From Sistotremastrum niveocremeum HHB9708 (taxonomy: Eukaryota > Basidiomycota > Agaricomycetes > Sistotremastrales > Sistotremastraceae): a DNA stretch of 64,000 bases. This document shows positions 1 to 10,200 of the stretch, one piece after another (positions within the stretch are counted from its first letter, which is position 1; every line of letters begins with the position of its first letter). The stretch covers positions 143,024 through 207,023 of the forward strand of contig KV419420.1 in assembly GCA_001630475.1 (NCBI GenBank), in the 5' to 3' direction. Both the position numbers and the translations under genes were made by a program. The notes below the pieces were generated by a model, which saw only the letters and a program-made list of their open reading frames with translations, was not told the origin of the DNA and did not search any database.

Positions 1-339
1 AGACGAGTAATTGCTTCAAGTATGGCAGGCTGGGAGCTCGGGACCACATCGAGTTGTGGAACTCGTTGCCGCAAGAATTCCGCCCACAATTGCGTTACAT
101 CGTTGTTCAAGGCATCGTGATGCCCCATGAAATCAGCCACATCCTTATGCTCTTTGTCTTCGGCCTTGCAGTAATTGTCAATGAGACGAAGGAGGAGGGC
201 TGAGGAATCACTAATAAGAAGTAAAATCACAATGGTCATGTAATTGCTGACCTCCAAGGTGATAGACATCTGGAGCTACATATGAGAAAGCTGGATGATC
301 GTGGGCCTTGATAATGTAGTTGAGAGGGAACATAGGCAT
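1..339 (-). CDS. Hypothetical protein, 3' end beyond window edge
   Basis: Two exons are readable on the minus strand. The first runs from a possible ATG at 339 (MPMFPLNY) through AHDHPAFSYVAPDVYHLG. A 52-bp intron at 200-251 has a GTCAGC donor and a CAG acceptor. The second exon continues ALLLRLIDNYCKAEDKEHKD and DVTQLWAEFLRQRVPQLD, open to the window edge. Joining across this intron keeps one frame, which supports a real gene. I do not recognise the family. No domain, signal peptide or membrane span is visible in the part present. The true start may lie in an upstream exon, because the reading frame stays open above 339 without an ATG. Its 3' neighbour is the intergenic stretch before the first WD-repeat-like gene. 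Confidence 0.5.
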
Positions 340-861
340 GGATAATCGAAGGCGACAAATGCGATGATGCAGGGAGACAAGAAAAGAGTGGAGAGAGGCT
401 GAACACCGAGCCAAAGACAATTTATAGGCAAGAAAAACGCCCTCCGAAACGCTTGTGGCTTTGGACAAATTGATGACATCGTCGGGAGGGAGTCGAAAGT
501 CTCAGCATCAGCTCAGAATCATAGAAGAGACTCAACACAGCATCTGCGGGAGAAACCCGTCAGAGACTGGAGGTAGAAACGACTGAGGACGAGACGAGTG
601 TGCGCTGCGGGCGTTGGGCGCTGGGGTATTTTGAAAGTCCGATTTCGCTCACTGATCCGTATTCAATTAGGCCTACTCAATTCATCGCTGAACATATTCA
701 AGATGGGTATACTGGAGACGTAGAGGACAAAGACGAATATCAATAGAGTCCTTGTGTAGTTCAATCGCAAAGCCCTAATATACATGTCCAAAGTGCTTTA
801 ACTAAATATTTGAAGCTCTGCTACCTAGGCAAGGGCAGTGCAACTCCGCGGCTCGCAGCTA
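340..861. other. Intergenic stretch, no gene supported
   Basis: This holds the presumed 5' region of the left-edge gene and the 3' flank of the WD-repeat-like gene that ends at 862. I see no convincing coding exon, RNA gene or repeat. Confidence 0.4.
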
Positions 862-2598
862 TCAAAGCTGGTTCCGATGGACGTTGTCACAAGTGGGAGG
901 GCCAAATACTATGTGAGATATCCAGAGATGTAGCATACAGTTAATGACCAGGCACCCAACCCTCAGACTGGAGGCTTCGGTCGCGTGGTTGAAGAACTTG
1001 AAGATTTGAGCTGTAAAATAGCAAAGACTGAAAAGCCACAGAGCTTCCAAGCATACGAGTCGAACTCGGCGAAGGGCTAAAATGGCACTGACAATTTGGG
1101 CTGCTGCACTAGATCCGCTGTTGCTTGAAGGAAGCTCCACAGTGGCTACCGCTTCAGTCGTGGCGGATATACCGATGCGATTGGGTTCAGACTTGTGACG
1201 CGAGGAAACAATGTCAAACTCCGGATAATAAGAAATATGAAGCAATACTTACGGCGACGTGTGAGGTTATTTCAGGGCAACCAGCGCCAGCATTCTGGAC
1301 GAAATAGGTGCTTGAGTGAAGATCCCGATCGTCAAGAATTCTTTGGATGAACGTACGTGGAATCGAACAAAGGCGGTGATGGTTTTGCCAGCGCTAACGA
1401 TGACGTGCCGATCTGGGTACGAAAAAGCCGCTAAGCAATCCGCTGGCCAATGCGAATGAGCGAGAATTTGGTTCGTTTGGCCAGACTTGGCATCAAAGAT
1501 GTGGATGTGACCTCCTTGGCACGTCGCGAGAATTATATCGCCTTTCTCAGCAAAGATGACATAGTTGGGTGGATCATATCGGCCTCGGGGAATGTCGTAA
1601 GTTCGTAGGAGCTTCAGCTCTGGAAATGAGTAATGACTAAAGCCTGATCGAGGTGCGCAATGACTGAAAAGCATAGTGCCTCCAACCCGATCGAGACTGC
1701 ACATGTACCTGAATAGGGATTGGAAATGTATACGGATGACGAGACAGGGATCACACGCACGTTCGATCAACAGTGGTCTCTTTGTCCGTCTCGACCTCAC
1801 CGGTAGCCAAAGAAAGTGAATGTCTACAATGCGTCAGTAGAGGAAGGAAAATGGATAAGCATACTAACACGGTTCCCGTAAACATGCAAACCACGCGGAG
1901 CATTGCCTGCTCGCCATCAAACGCTAGGCTGCGAATTGGATCGTGGGATCCGCCAGTGAAACCGGGCACTCTAGTCTTCCATTTCGGGATGACCACATCT
2001 GACTATAATATAAGATCTATGTCCTGTCCGCGAACCGAGAAGCGCATACCTTCGTCCAAGGAGACCGTATAAACCACGACATCACCAACTGCAGTGGCTG
2101 CAGCGAGCTGCCCCGAAACTGCGTCATAAGCCATAGCATCGACAGAACCGTCCATATTCACATCCCATCGGTGCTCAAACTCGTTCTGACAGACTTTGAT
2201 TAAGCAACAGCGATAAACTCAAGATGGATACTCACCCGCACATTGTCCTTTTGATGATACAAGGACAATAGACCGGACTCGGTTCCGAGGGCGAATGTTC
2301 GTCTGTCGCCATTGCCGTTTGAGAGCCATTGAAAACAATATATCAAGTTCCAGTCTTCGTGAGAGAGAACCTGAAAGACGTTCAGATGCGGCATTTCGAA
2401 GATGATGATGCGCCCGTCGTCCACTAAGAGGTAATGTTAGACAAATTCACGAGTAACGTTGGATAGATGTCATGAAGACCGACAAGACGAACCTGTAACG
2501 CCAAGGAAGAGACCGTCAGAGTCAAAAGAAAGGCGGAAACAGCCTTGTACACGATCACGCAAGGGAAAGGTCCATATCTTGGAGTAGTTCACGTCCAT
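862..2598 (-). CDS. WD-repeat-like protein with C-terminal membrane span (paralog A)
   Basis: The start is ATG at 2596-2598 (MDVNYSKIWTFPLRDRV). Several exons join in frame: LFLGVTG is followed by an intron and VDDGRIIIFEMPHLN, then FALGTESGLLSLYHQKDN. The later exons carry PIRSLAFDGEQ, LATGEVETD, FAEKGDIILATCQGGHIHI and SYPDRHVIVSAG. The regular pattern of 'stored value, then glycine, then hydrophobic strand' is that of WD/beta-propeller blades, although few canonical WD dipeptides are kept. The last exon contains a hydrophobic segment (LVCLEALWLFSLCYFTAQIF), so the protein is probably anchored in a membrane with the propeller on one side. The closest relatives are the genes at 4617-6097 and 12023-13713, with the same exon order and the same blade motifs. 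Function is unknown. The internal splice sites are mostly clear, but the final exon boundary is less certain. Confidence 0.7.
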
Positions 2599-3285
2599 GA
2601 TTGGTTGATATTGATTGGTTGATGCTTGACTCTCTAGCACGGGCAGACTTGAAGCTGGAGCACGGTTTAGTGAATTTCAGAGCTTATGTAGACCACTTAC
2701 TCGTCGTCTTGGTGCTCACAGCCTTGTACTCCGTTGCCTCGTCTCATCGTCTCGGTCGATAACGACTCGCCCTGCTGTACGGCGCCTTGTTCCTGTTGGA
2801 GGAACAAAAACGATGGGAAGAACAATGAAAACCCTGGGAGAAACCCATGGGATCTCTTATTGTGACGCTCTCGAGGGGTAGCGGTCTCCCTGGAAATACC
2901 AAGTGGAGATCACAGGACGAAACGCAGTGCGGATGTGCGACTGACGATCGCCGTCCACGACGAAGGAGACGTTGATGAGTTACACGTCACGCGTTACACG
3001 TCACGCAGCAGTTCCCCGAGCTAGCCATAGATTACATCGCGCTGGTCTCTACTGGGGTTGGCGCACCTATACAGTAATAGAAGTCTATACATCCAAGTAA
3101 ATATACAATAAGCAAGAGAATTCCAACGCTAATCATGAAATATTGCGACAATTGAACTTATGTGGTGATGGTCCGAACAATAAGGACTGAAGGCAACGCG
3201 CCGGTCGCCTGCGAACTCAGCTGAAGAATAGAGTGAGGGCGCGATATAGTATCACCCAGCAAGTGACAAAGCGCAAGACCATCCA
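2599..3285. other. Divergent promoter region of paralog A and the 3286 gene
   Basis: The two flanking genes point away from each other, so this 687-bp stretch should hold both promoters. It contains a 14-bp direct repeat with CACGTCACG cores (annotated separately). It also holds a CTGGGAGAAACC block near 2840 and a CCTGGAAATACCAAGTGGA block near 2890. Both blocks reappear upstream of paralog B, at about 6259-6271 and 6911-6930, as expected if promoter and gene were duplicated together. Confidence 0.5.
2979..3006. promoter_or_regulatory. Tandem 14-bp repeat with CRE-like half sites
   Basis: Two identical adjacent copies of GTTACACGTCACGC occupy 2979-2992 and 2993-3006. Each contains CGTCA, the half site bound by CREB/ATF-type bZIP factors. 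It lies about 380 bp upstream of the paralog A start and 280 bp upstream of the 3286 start. That it is a binding site is inferred from composition and position. Confidence 0.4.
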
Positions 3286-4097
3286 ATGCCTCCGTATCGC
3301 TCACGTCGCCATCTCTCACTCATCGTGGATCGCATTGCATTCGAACCTGAAATCCGTCAGGTTTTGGGAACTCACATAGCTCAACGAGAATTCGTACCTC
3401 TATCCAAGGATAGCTCTTTCGCGCACCGTGCACGCCGCCTGAACACGCATTCCTCCCGTCACGGCTCGCCGTCGCCAGACATCGCCTCCATCCTTCCAAG
3501 GCCTGAGGGTCGTCTCCCAGATGCCGCATCCTCTTCTAAAAAGACCCGGAAACAGCTCATCCTGAAACCTCCTGGAGAACCCGGCCATCCGGGTTCGGGT
3601 GGCTATAATATAATTGCCAAGCTCGTAGAATACGGCTGGACTGAAACGATGGCGTTGGAACTGAAAGTGAGTATGGGGCACGGAGTTGTGTATGTGGAAT
3701 GCTCACACAGTGTCAAGGAATCCATTCAGTCATATGCCGACGCCAATCTCAATCTCGATCTCGCCTTCACATCTCAGCCAACTGCAGTGAAAGATGCTCT
3801 ATACGCCAAGGTGGGAGCGCTTCCTATGTGTTTCGCGAGTGATCCATCTGACAAATGTAGATCAAGAAAGAGTATCCCCAGCTCGAGCTCTACAAGGATT
3901 ATTGGCCAGTCGTCAATATTTTGAAGATGCACCTGAAGGCTTCAAAGCAGAGAGCAAGGAGTCAAGCAACGAAATTGAAAGTGAGCATGCTGGCATTTTC
4001 GAAACGAAGTGTGTATTCAAGCCGTACACAGGCGTCTGGAGTTGACGGACCAGGAGTTGGATCGAAGGATCAGGACAAGGGGCGCAGCCAGTCGTAG
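3286..4097 (+). CDS. Small basidiomycete-type hypothetical protein, 219 aa
   Basis: Four exons join cleanly: 3286-3666, 3718-3810, 3861-3980 and 4032-4097 (TAG stop). All three introns are about 50 bp, phase 0, with GT...AG ends. The N-terminal half is basic and Ser-rich (MPPYRSRRHLS). A conserved-looking core follows: KPPGEPGHPGSGGYN, YGWTETMALELK, LNLDLAFTSQP, then YPQLELYKDYWPVVNILKMH, and a Lys/Arg/Gln-rich tail. From memory, 'GxPGxPxSGGYNL ... YxxDWPxxxxLxxHLK' recurs in many basidiomycete hypothetical proteins of unknown role. I assign no function. It is transcribed divergently from paralog A. Confidence 0.65.
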
Positions 4098-4616
4098 AAG
4101 CGATGATCAGAAGATGTCGATAGATATTTTAACATGACAAGTTATTCGCCAGGCGTTTGTATGGTATCGAATGCGATCCGACGTGATTGAAGCCCTCTGG
4201 AGGAACCAAGTAGGGCCACGACCGACTGAAAGCATCGAACCGATACCGCGAGAGCGAGGTCTTGATCGTGAACACGACTAAGGTTCGATTACGTGAGACA
4301 GGCGCTCGAGACATCACCAAGTTCATGGAGACTATACCGATGGCCTAATGTAATGATAAGCTTTGTTAAACTAGACGATCAACGCTACATTTATATACAC
4401 AAGATAAGAACATTTATTTATGCAAGATAAGAACGATAGTCTGTAGTAGAGATAGACACCCCACGTCTCACTCTCACTTGGAAGCCCGAAGCACGACCTA
4501 GTTTGCCTCTGCGTCGGCCATGGCTGCACCACAAACTTGCTCGAGATGGCTGATCGAAAGTTTGCGCAACCACGAGGAGAGAAGATCCTTTCGGTCCTAG
4601 CAGGGTATTAGATGCA
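4098..4616. other. Intergenic stretch, nothing supported
   Basis: This lies between the small gene ending at 4097 and the 3' end of paralog B; the two genes converge here. No coding exon, repeat or RNA gene was recognised. Confidence 0.4.
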
Positions 4617-6097
4617 TCAGACTGACGAAACCGGCGAACATACCAGCTGGGGAGGTAAACAATGGCCTGTTTTAATCATATGCCCCAAAACCTCCTGTAG
4701 TATAATCCAAGCGATAATGGAAGCCGTCAAGATGAACCATAGCTCAGACATGATCCACCGCATGATTTTGACGAGAAGACGTGGTTTACGTGGCTCCTGT
4801 AGGTGTCGAATGAGGATGAATGGACGAATAAGCTCAGAATGCTGCCATACCGGAATCCGTGTGTGCGCGCAGATGGAAGAGGTTCCGCTCACGATAACGT
4901 GCCGGTCTGGATAAGAGAAAGTGGCTACGGAATGGACTGGAAGGCCGGAATGCAACAATGCCTGCTTTTGACGCCCGGTCTGAACGTCGAAGACGTATAC
5001 CTTGCCGTGATCGCTTCCAGCAACGGCCAAAGTATCGCCCTCTGCGTAGACTGGATAGTTTCTGAAAGTGGTACTTGATTTTTGAGGAACTTTGAAACTT
5101 CGGATAAGAGACATTTGAGGATATTTGAAAAGGCTGAAGCCGGGCATTCTTTTGACATTGTCGCCGATAAAATGACGTTGATCTGAGGCAAGAGATACGC
5201 TCGCACTGACGTATGATTCAGCATTATGTTGTTAAGATGAACAAAGAGACTCACATGTCCGAAGCCAAGAATTTCGACGGTTCTACAATGTCGCCGGTGA
5301 CGAGGTCCAGGGTAACTCTGAATGTGGAACGTAAGGAGGCGAGAGAAGACATAGATAAACGACATACACAACGCCTCGACCCGGAGAGAAGAGATTCACG
5401 GTCGACGAACGGCCAAACTGAAACTTCCATCCTCTTATGGTAGGATACATCTTATGGTGGAAGCTGAAAGCCCTGACAGGGGCCGTAGTCTGCAGCTTGG
5501 TCTTCCATACAGTCGTCGGTGCAGCTAATGACGGATTCAGGTAAGCGGAATGAATACAAGAGAAGAGAAACATGATTACGCACCCGTCCCATCTGCCAAG
5601 CCGAACAGGCGAATCACACCTCCTTCGTTAGCGATGACGAGTTGACGAGTCTCGGCGTCGAATGCAACCGCCTCTACAGCACTGCTCGCCCGCAATGCAT
5701 AAGGACTATGAAACGCGGTCTATCAAATTGTAAGCTGGACTTGTCGCCAATGATAGAGCGAGGGACGTACTTGAGCTTTTAATTGACTGTATAGACACAA
5801 GAAACCGGAGGCGGTTCCGACACAGAAAGACTTTCTGCCGATGGAATCCTCAGGTAGCCATAGAAGACAGGTGATCTGGCCCCAGGACTGGTCGAGGATT
5901 TCTTGGAATTTGGCACAGTCAGGCATTGACCAGATTACAATCCGACGATTGTCGTCTGCTATGGTTGAGAAAGGCAGTCAAGAGAAACGATTTGACATAC
6001 CTGTGCTGGCGAGAAACTCTCCACGAGCATCGAAGAGTAGGAATTTGATTTCTCCTTGATGGAGATTCTCGAAAGTCTGTTGATATTGGTAGGACAT
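4617..6097 (-). CDS. WD-repeat-like protein with C-terminal membrane span (paralog B)
   Basis: The start is ATG at 6095-6097 (MSYQYQQTFENLHQGEIKF). The first exon ends LLFDARGEFLASTG. After an intron with a GTATGT donor the protein continues ADDNRRIVIWSMPDCAKFQE, then LDQSWGQITCLLWL. The DDNRRIVIWS stretch is a good WD blade and matches GDDQRVIIWS in paralog C. Later exons hold ETRQLVIANEGGVIRLFGLA, LDLVTGDIVEPS, VAGSDHGKVYVFDVQTGR and SYPDRHVIVSG. A hydrophobic span near the end (WFILTASIIAWIILQEVL) predicts one membrane anchor. The stop used here is at 4617-4619; a GTATGT just before it leaves open one more short terminal exon. Function unknown. The tract upstream carries a hAT-like insertion (6272-6839). 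Confidence 0.7.
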
Positions 6098-6271
6098 GTT
6101 GGATTTGAACTCGAGAAAGGATGAAGGTGCAGTAGATAGGTGATAGGTTGTTCTCAGAAGGTGCGTTTCTTGTTGCTTGGACGGGCTTCATCGAGTTTTG
6201 TTATAGCGCTCTTATTCTACGTGTCGTCTCGACAACGAGTGAATATGCCAGTGCTCATCCTGGGAGAAACC

Positions 6272-6839
6272 TAGGGTTTTAAAGTCCGGTCACGACTGGA
6301 CTTTTTCCATTTTTGCCCGTGACTGGCAACTGCCGGTCCGGTTGCCTGCCAAAATTTTGGGCAACTGGCAACAGGACTGCAGTTGCGGTCCAGCAACCAG
6401 TTGCCAAAAAGACCAGTTGCCTGACCAGTCNNNNNNNNNNNNNNNNNNNNNNNNNNNNNNNNNNNNNNNNNNNNNNNNNNNNNNNNNNNNNNNNNNNNNN
6501 NNNNNNNNNNNNNNNNNNNNNNNNNNNNNNNNNNNNNNNNNNNNNNNNNNNNNNNNNNNNNNNNNNNNNNNNNNNNNNNNNNNNNNNNNNNNNNNNNNNN
6601 NNNNNNNNNNNNNNNNNNNNNNNNNNNNNNNNNNNNNNNNNNNNNNNNNNNNNNNNNNNNNNNNNNNNNNNNNNNNNNNNNNNNNNNNNNGGTTGCGACC
6701 ACGGTTGCGACTGGTCATGACTGCAGTTGCCGGTTGCCTGATTTTCAGAAATCCAGATGACCGGCAACTGCAGTCCAGTCACGACCCCACCACGACCTTC
6801 GGTTGCCTGCAGTCACGTGGACTGGACCTTCGAACTCTA
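6272..6839. mobile_element. hAT-like non-autonomous element (MITE) with assembly gap
   Basis: The 8-bp target duplication GAGAAACC is at 6264-6271 and again at 6840-6847. Terminal inverted repeats start TAGGGTTTTAAAGTCC on the left and, reversed, TAGAGTTCGAAGGTCC on the right. The interior is dense in CGGTTGCC / CAGTTGCC / GACTGG motifs on both strands, the usual arrangement of subterminal transposase-binding repeats. An 8-bp duplication plus a YARNG-type end fits hAT. The element lies about 170 bp upstream of paralog B. It shares its subterminal vocabulary with the element at 9121-9629. No coding capacity. Confidence 0.8.
6431..6690. other. Assembly gap (260 N)
   Basis: A run of N sits entirely inside the MITE at 6272-6839. 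The true length is unknown. Reading frames that cross it are not meaningful. Confidence 0.95.
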
Positions 6840-6847
6840 GAGAAACC

Positions 6848-7299
6848 CTAGGATAACTTGGAGGCCGGGAACAAGGACAATAAGACGCTAATTCTTCTGT
6901 CGACCCACTTCCCTGGAGAACCAAGTGGAAGGGAGGACAAAAGGGCGCGGGCGCGATATGATTGATGGCGGTCGCTGTGGCCGGAGCTGGTGCCTTTGTC
7001 GTTGTTAGCGGAATCGGAAATCCAAGCTAGAGACGCGTGTTCACGTTGCCTTGGCTGGCCTTATTCTCCTAGTTGGTTCCTCCACAGGAGATGGCGGCTT
7101 GTTCTTCTGATTGGTTCCTCCAAAGGAGAACATGGCCTGGCCTTGTCACTTTTTCGGCTTCAAGCAAAGGGCAACAGCGGTGGTCTTGTTTCCTCGCTGC
7201 CGTCCAATTTTGCGCGGTCTTGTCCTGACTGGCCTTTAAGCCATCGCATCACGACTAGCTCGAGCTTTAACCTTCCACTTCATCAGCTGTGGCCCCATT
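6848..7299. other. 5' flank of the transposase gene
   Basis: This 450-bp stretch contains two imperfect copies of a 'TTGGTTCCTCCA(C/A)AGGAGA' segment (about 7071-7091 and 7108-7128). It also holds the block CCCTGGAGAACCAAGTGGA, shared with the paralog A promoter. The left end of the transposon should lie here, but I could not find a terminal inverted repeat matching one downstream of 11564. Confidence 0.35.
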
Positions 7300-10200
7300 A
7301 TGCCGCCGAGAAAGCGCACCGTCCGTTGGCGCCGCTGCTTTTGTGTCAAGGCTGGATGCGTCGAAACTCTTGACGATTCTGGACGTCCGATTGGAGAGGA
7401 CCTAGACCAAGACACTTACGATCGTCATCAATCCGCGGACAAGCTTTCTGATGAGCGCATCGCCAACATCTATGCGATGGCTGAGTTAGAACTGGAAGAG
7501 AACGAGGAGTACATCCGCAGACAGGTCGCTTCCCTCGTCCTCTTCGACAGATCAGAAGACGACTTGGCCGCTCTGCCTGGATCTCAGAAGAAGCCGAAGA
7601 AGAGGAACAAGAAGGAAGAGGCTTACAGAGTTCGAATGCTCTGCGAGCTCGATGAATCCGTTCGCGAGTTTCGATCTTCGGCCGAGCAGGAAACCAGACA
7701 ATATATATCAACCACTCTCATCCTTCAGCGTCCCGAGCTATCATTTCCTCTCTCTCATCTTGAGACTCAACATGCAGTATTTCGTCGAAATCTCGACAAC
7801 CTCGCCGGCGGTGGTGCTGGCGCCGAGATCATTCGCTCAGAGATCCGGGGCGATCTAGACCAACTATTGATCACTCTCAGTCGAGCGCGAACGGAATGGG
7901 AGGAACGTCTCTCTCGTTTAAGAGGCGAAACTCAAGACGGAATTAGGCAGCCGCAGAGCTCGAGTAGCGTTGTCTTCGATTGTGGTACGTTTCCCGCCGC
8001 TTCTAACTACGTACCTGCTAACGTGACTTCTTTAGAGCGTCATGCCACGCCAATCATGCAAACTGCAGATCCCATCATGGTTCTTGTTACCTTCATGGTC
8101 CTTGCATGCCAGATTTTTGCCGGGACGCCTCGCAAGGGGTGCAACTGGATACTTCAGATGACACAGTTTGTCTGTCAAGCGCTCCTCCAGCGTATCTACC
8201 CTGATCGTATTCCCCCTCTCCACACTGCGCTCCTCAGCAGCATTCCTCGAGACATCCGCGCCGTCTCTGATCGCTTCGATCTTGGCGGTCAGACCATCGT
8301 ATTCGCCGTATGCCCTGGTTGTCATACCTTGTCCGCGCCCCGATACTCCAAAGACTCTGATATCCCCATATACGCCTCGTCTTGCGCGGCCCGAAAACAT
8401 CCCGGAGGTCGCAAATGCGGCGAAATTCTCACCAGACCTCGCATCGTCAGCGGCGCTACCCGTATGTCTCCAATTTTACCGTTCGTCTTCCACAACTTTC
8501 GCGATTGGTTGGCGGGAATTCTTTCGCGGCAGAGTGTGGAAGAGCGCATGGACAAGGCATGGGATGAGGCCAAAGATCCCGGTCCCGATGGCGAACTAAC
8601 TGACATATTCGATGGAGAGGCTATCCGAACTTTCAAAGGCCCTGATAATCAGACACTCTTCTCGGTTGGAAATGGAGAGGGTCGCTACGTCTTCAGCATG
8701 TGTTTCGATTCATTTAATCCGAATCACAACATGATCTCCGGAAAGAGCATCGCCTGCGGCATCATCTCACTCATCTGTCTAAATCTTCCACCCCAGATAC
8801 GATACAAAACTGAGAATATGTATCTAGCTGGGATTGTTCCGGGTCCCAGCGAGCCCGCTTTGAATGCTCTCAACCACTATCTCACACCCCTCATCGACGA
8901 CTTCTTGGAGGCTTGGGAACGGGGGGTTTTCTTCACCTCCACCGGAAATCACCCGCATGGCCGGACGGTGCGCTACGTCATTATCCCTCTCGTTTGCGAC
9001 ATGCCAGGGGCACGCAAGGCGGCGGGATTCGGGTCTTCACAGCATACCTACTTCTGCTACAGATGCAAGTTGAAGAAGGATAAGACCGTGAATGAGATGC
9101 AGAGGATTGACGTTCAAAACTAGTGTTCCAAGGTCCAGTTCCCGTGACCGGTGGCAACCGGCAGTCGTGACCGGACCGTGACCGGACCGCAGTTGCCAGT
9201 TGCCTAGGTTCTTGGAAAATCAGGCAACCGGCAACCGCAGTCATGACCGATCGTGACCGTGGTCGCAACCGAGGACCCTTAAGGGTCCCCAACCAGGGTC
9301 CCCAGAGGGTATTTTGGGTCTCAAATAGGTGTTTACAGTGACATATCTGGTATATATTGGTCTCTATATGCATGTACCACATCATATGAGGTGTATATAC
9401 AGTATATATAATATAATAATGATTAAAATATTAATAAAAGACAAGCTGTGACTGGAAAAACTGGCCATGACCGGTTGCGCAACTGGTCGCAGCCGTGACC
9501 GGTCGCCGGACCGCAACCGCAGTCGCAGTTGCCAGTCACGCCAAATTTTGGACGGCAACCGGACCGGCAGTTGCCAGTCGCACCCTCCGGGGGTCAAAAG
9601 TCCAGTCGCGACTGGACCTCGGAACACTATTCAAAACTGGCCTCGTCGGACAGGATCCGAACTCCGACACGCCGCCGAAAAATGGAAGGCCGCGTCTACT
9701 TTGGCCTCTCGCAACGAAATATTTGCCAAAGAAGCCGTGCGTTGGACAGAACTATTGAGGTTACCGTATTGGGATCCAATGAAGTTCACCGTCATTGATC
9801 CTATGCACACCCTCTTCCTCAATCTTGTCCAGAATCACTTTCGCTTCGTGTTAGGAATGGATCCCAAATACTCGAGCAAGAAGCGTACCCGAAAGAACCC
9901 GACAAGTCCACCGTCGAACGGCTCATCTCACCCCGTCTTCTCTTCCTCCACCCTCAAAAACATTGACTCGTTGAGGAAATGGTTGCTGCAATCCCCTGCG
10001 GAAGCTGAGCCCAAGACCATTAGCACCTGTAGTCTAGACGCTTTGAAGTTCATTGCCCATGAACTTAATCTTACAGCCCTCGTGAAAAGGCAGGACCGCA
10101 AGGCGGCCTTTCTCGACGTTTTACGGCCATGGGTGAGTCGAAGTTTTTTTTAAAAATAAAATGCAATTGTCAATTAAAGTTGTCCTCAGCATCAAATCCA

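Noticed and set aside
6271-6851. Several open frames spanning the N gap on both strands
   Set aside because: They consist mostly of unknown residues and fall within a MITE; the frames are artefacts of the gap.
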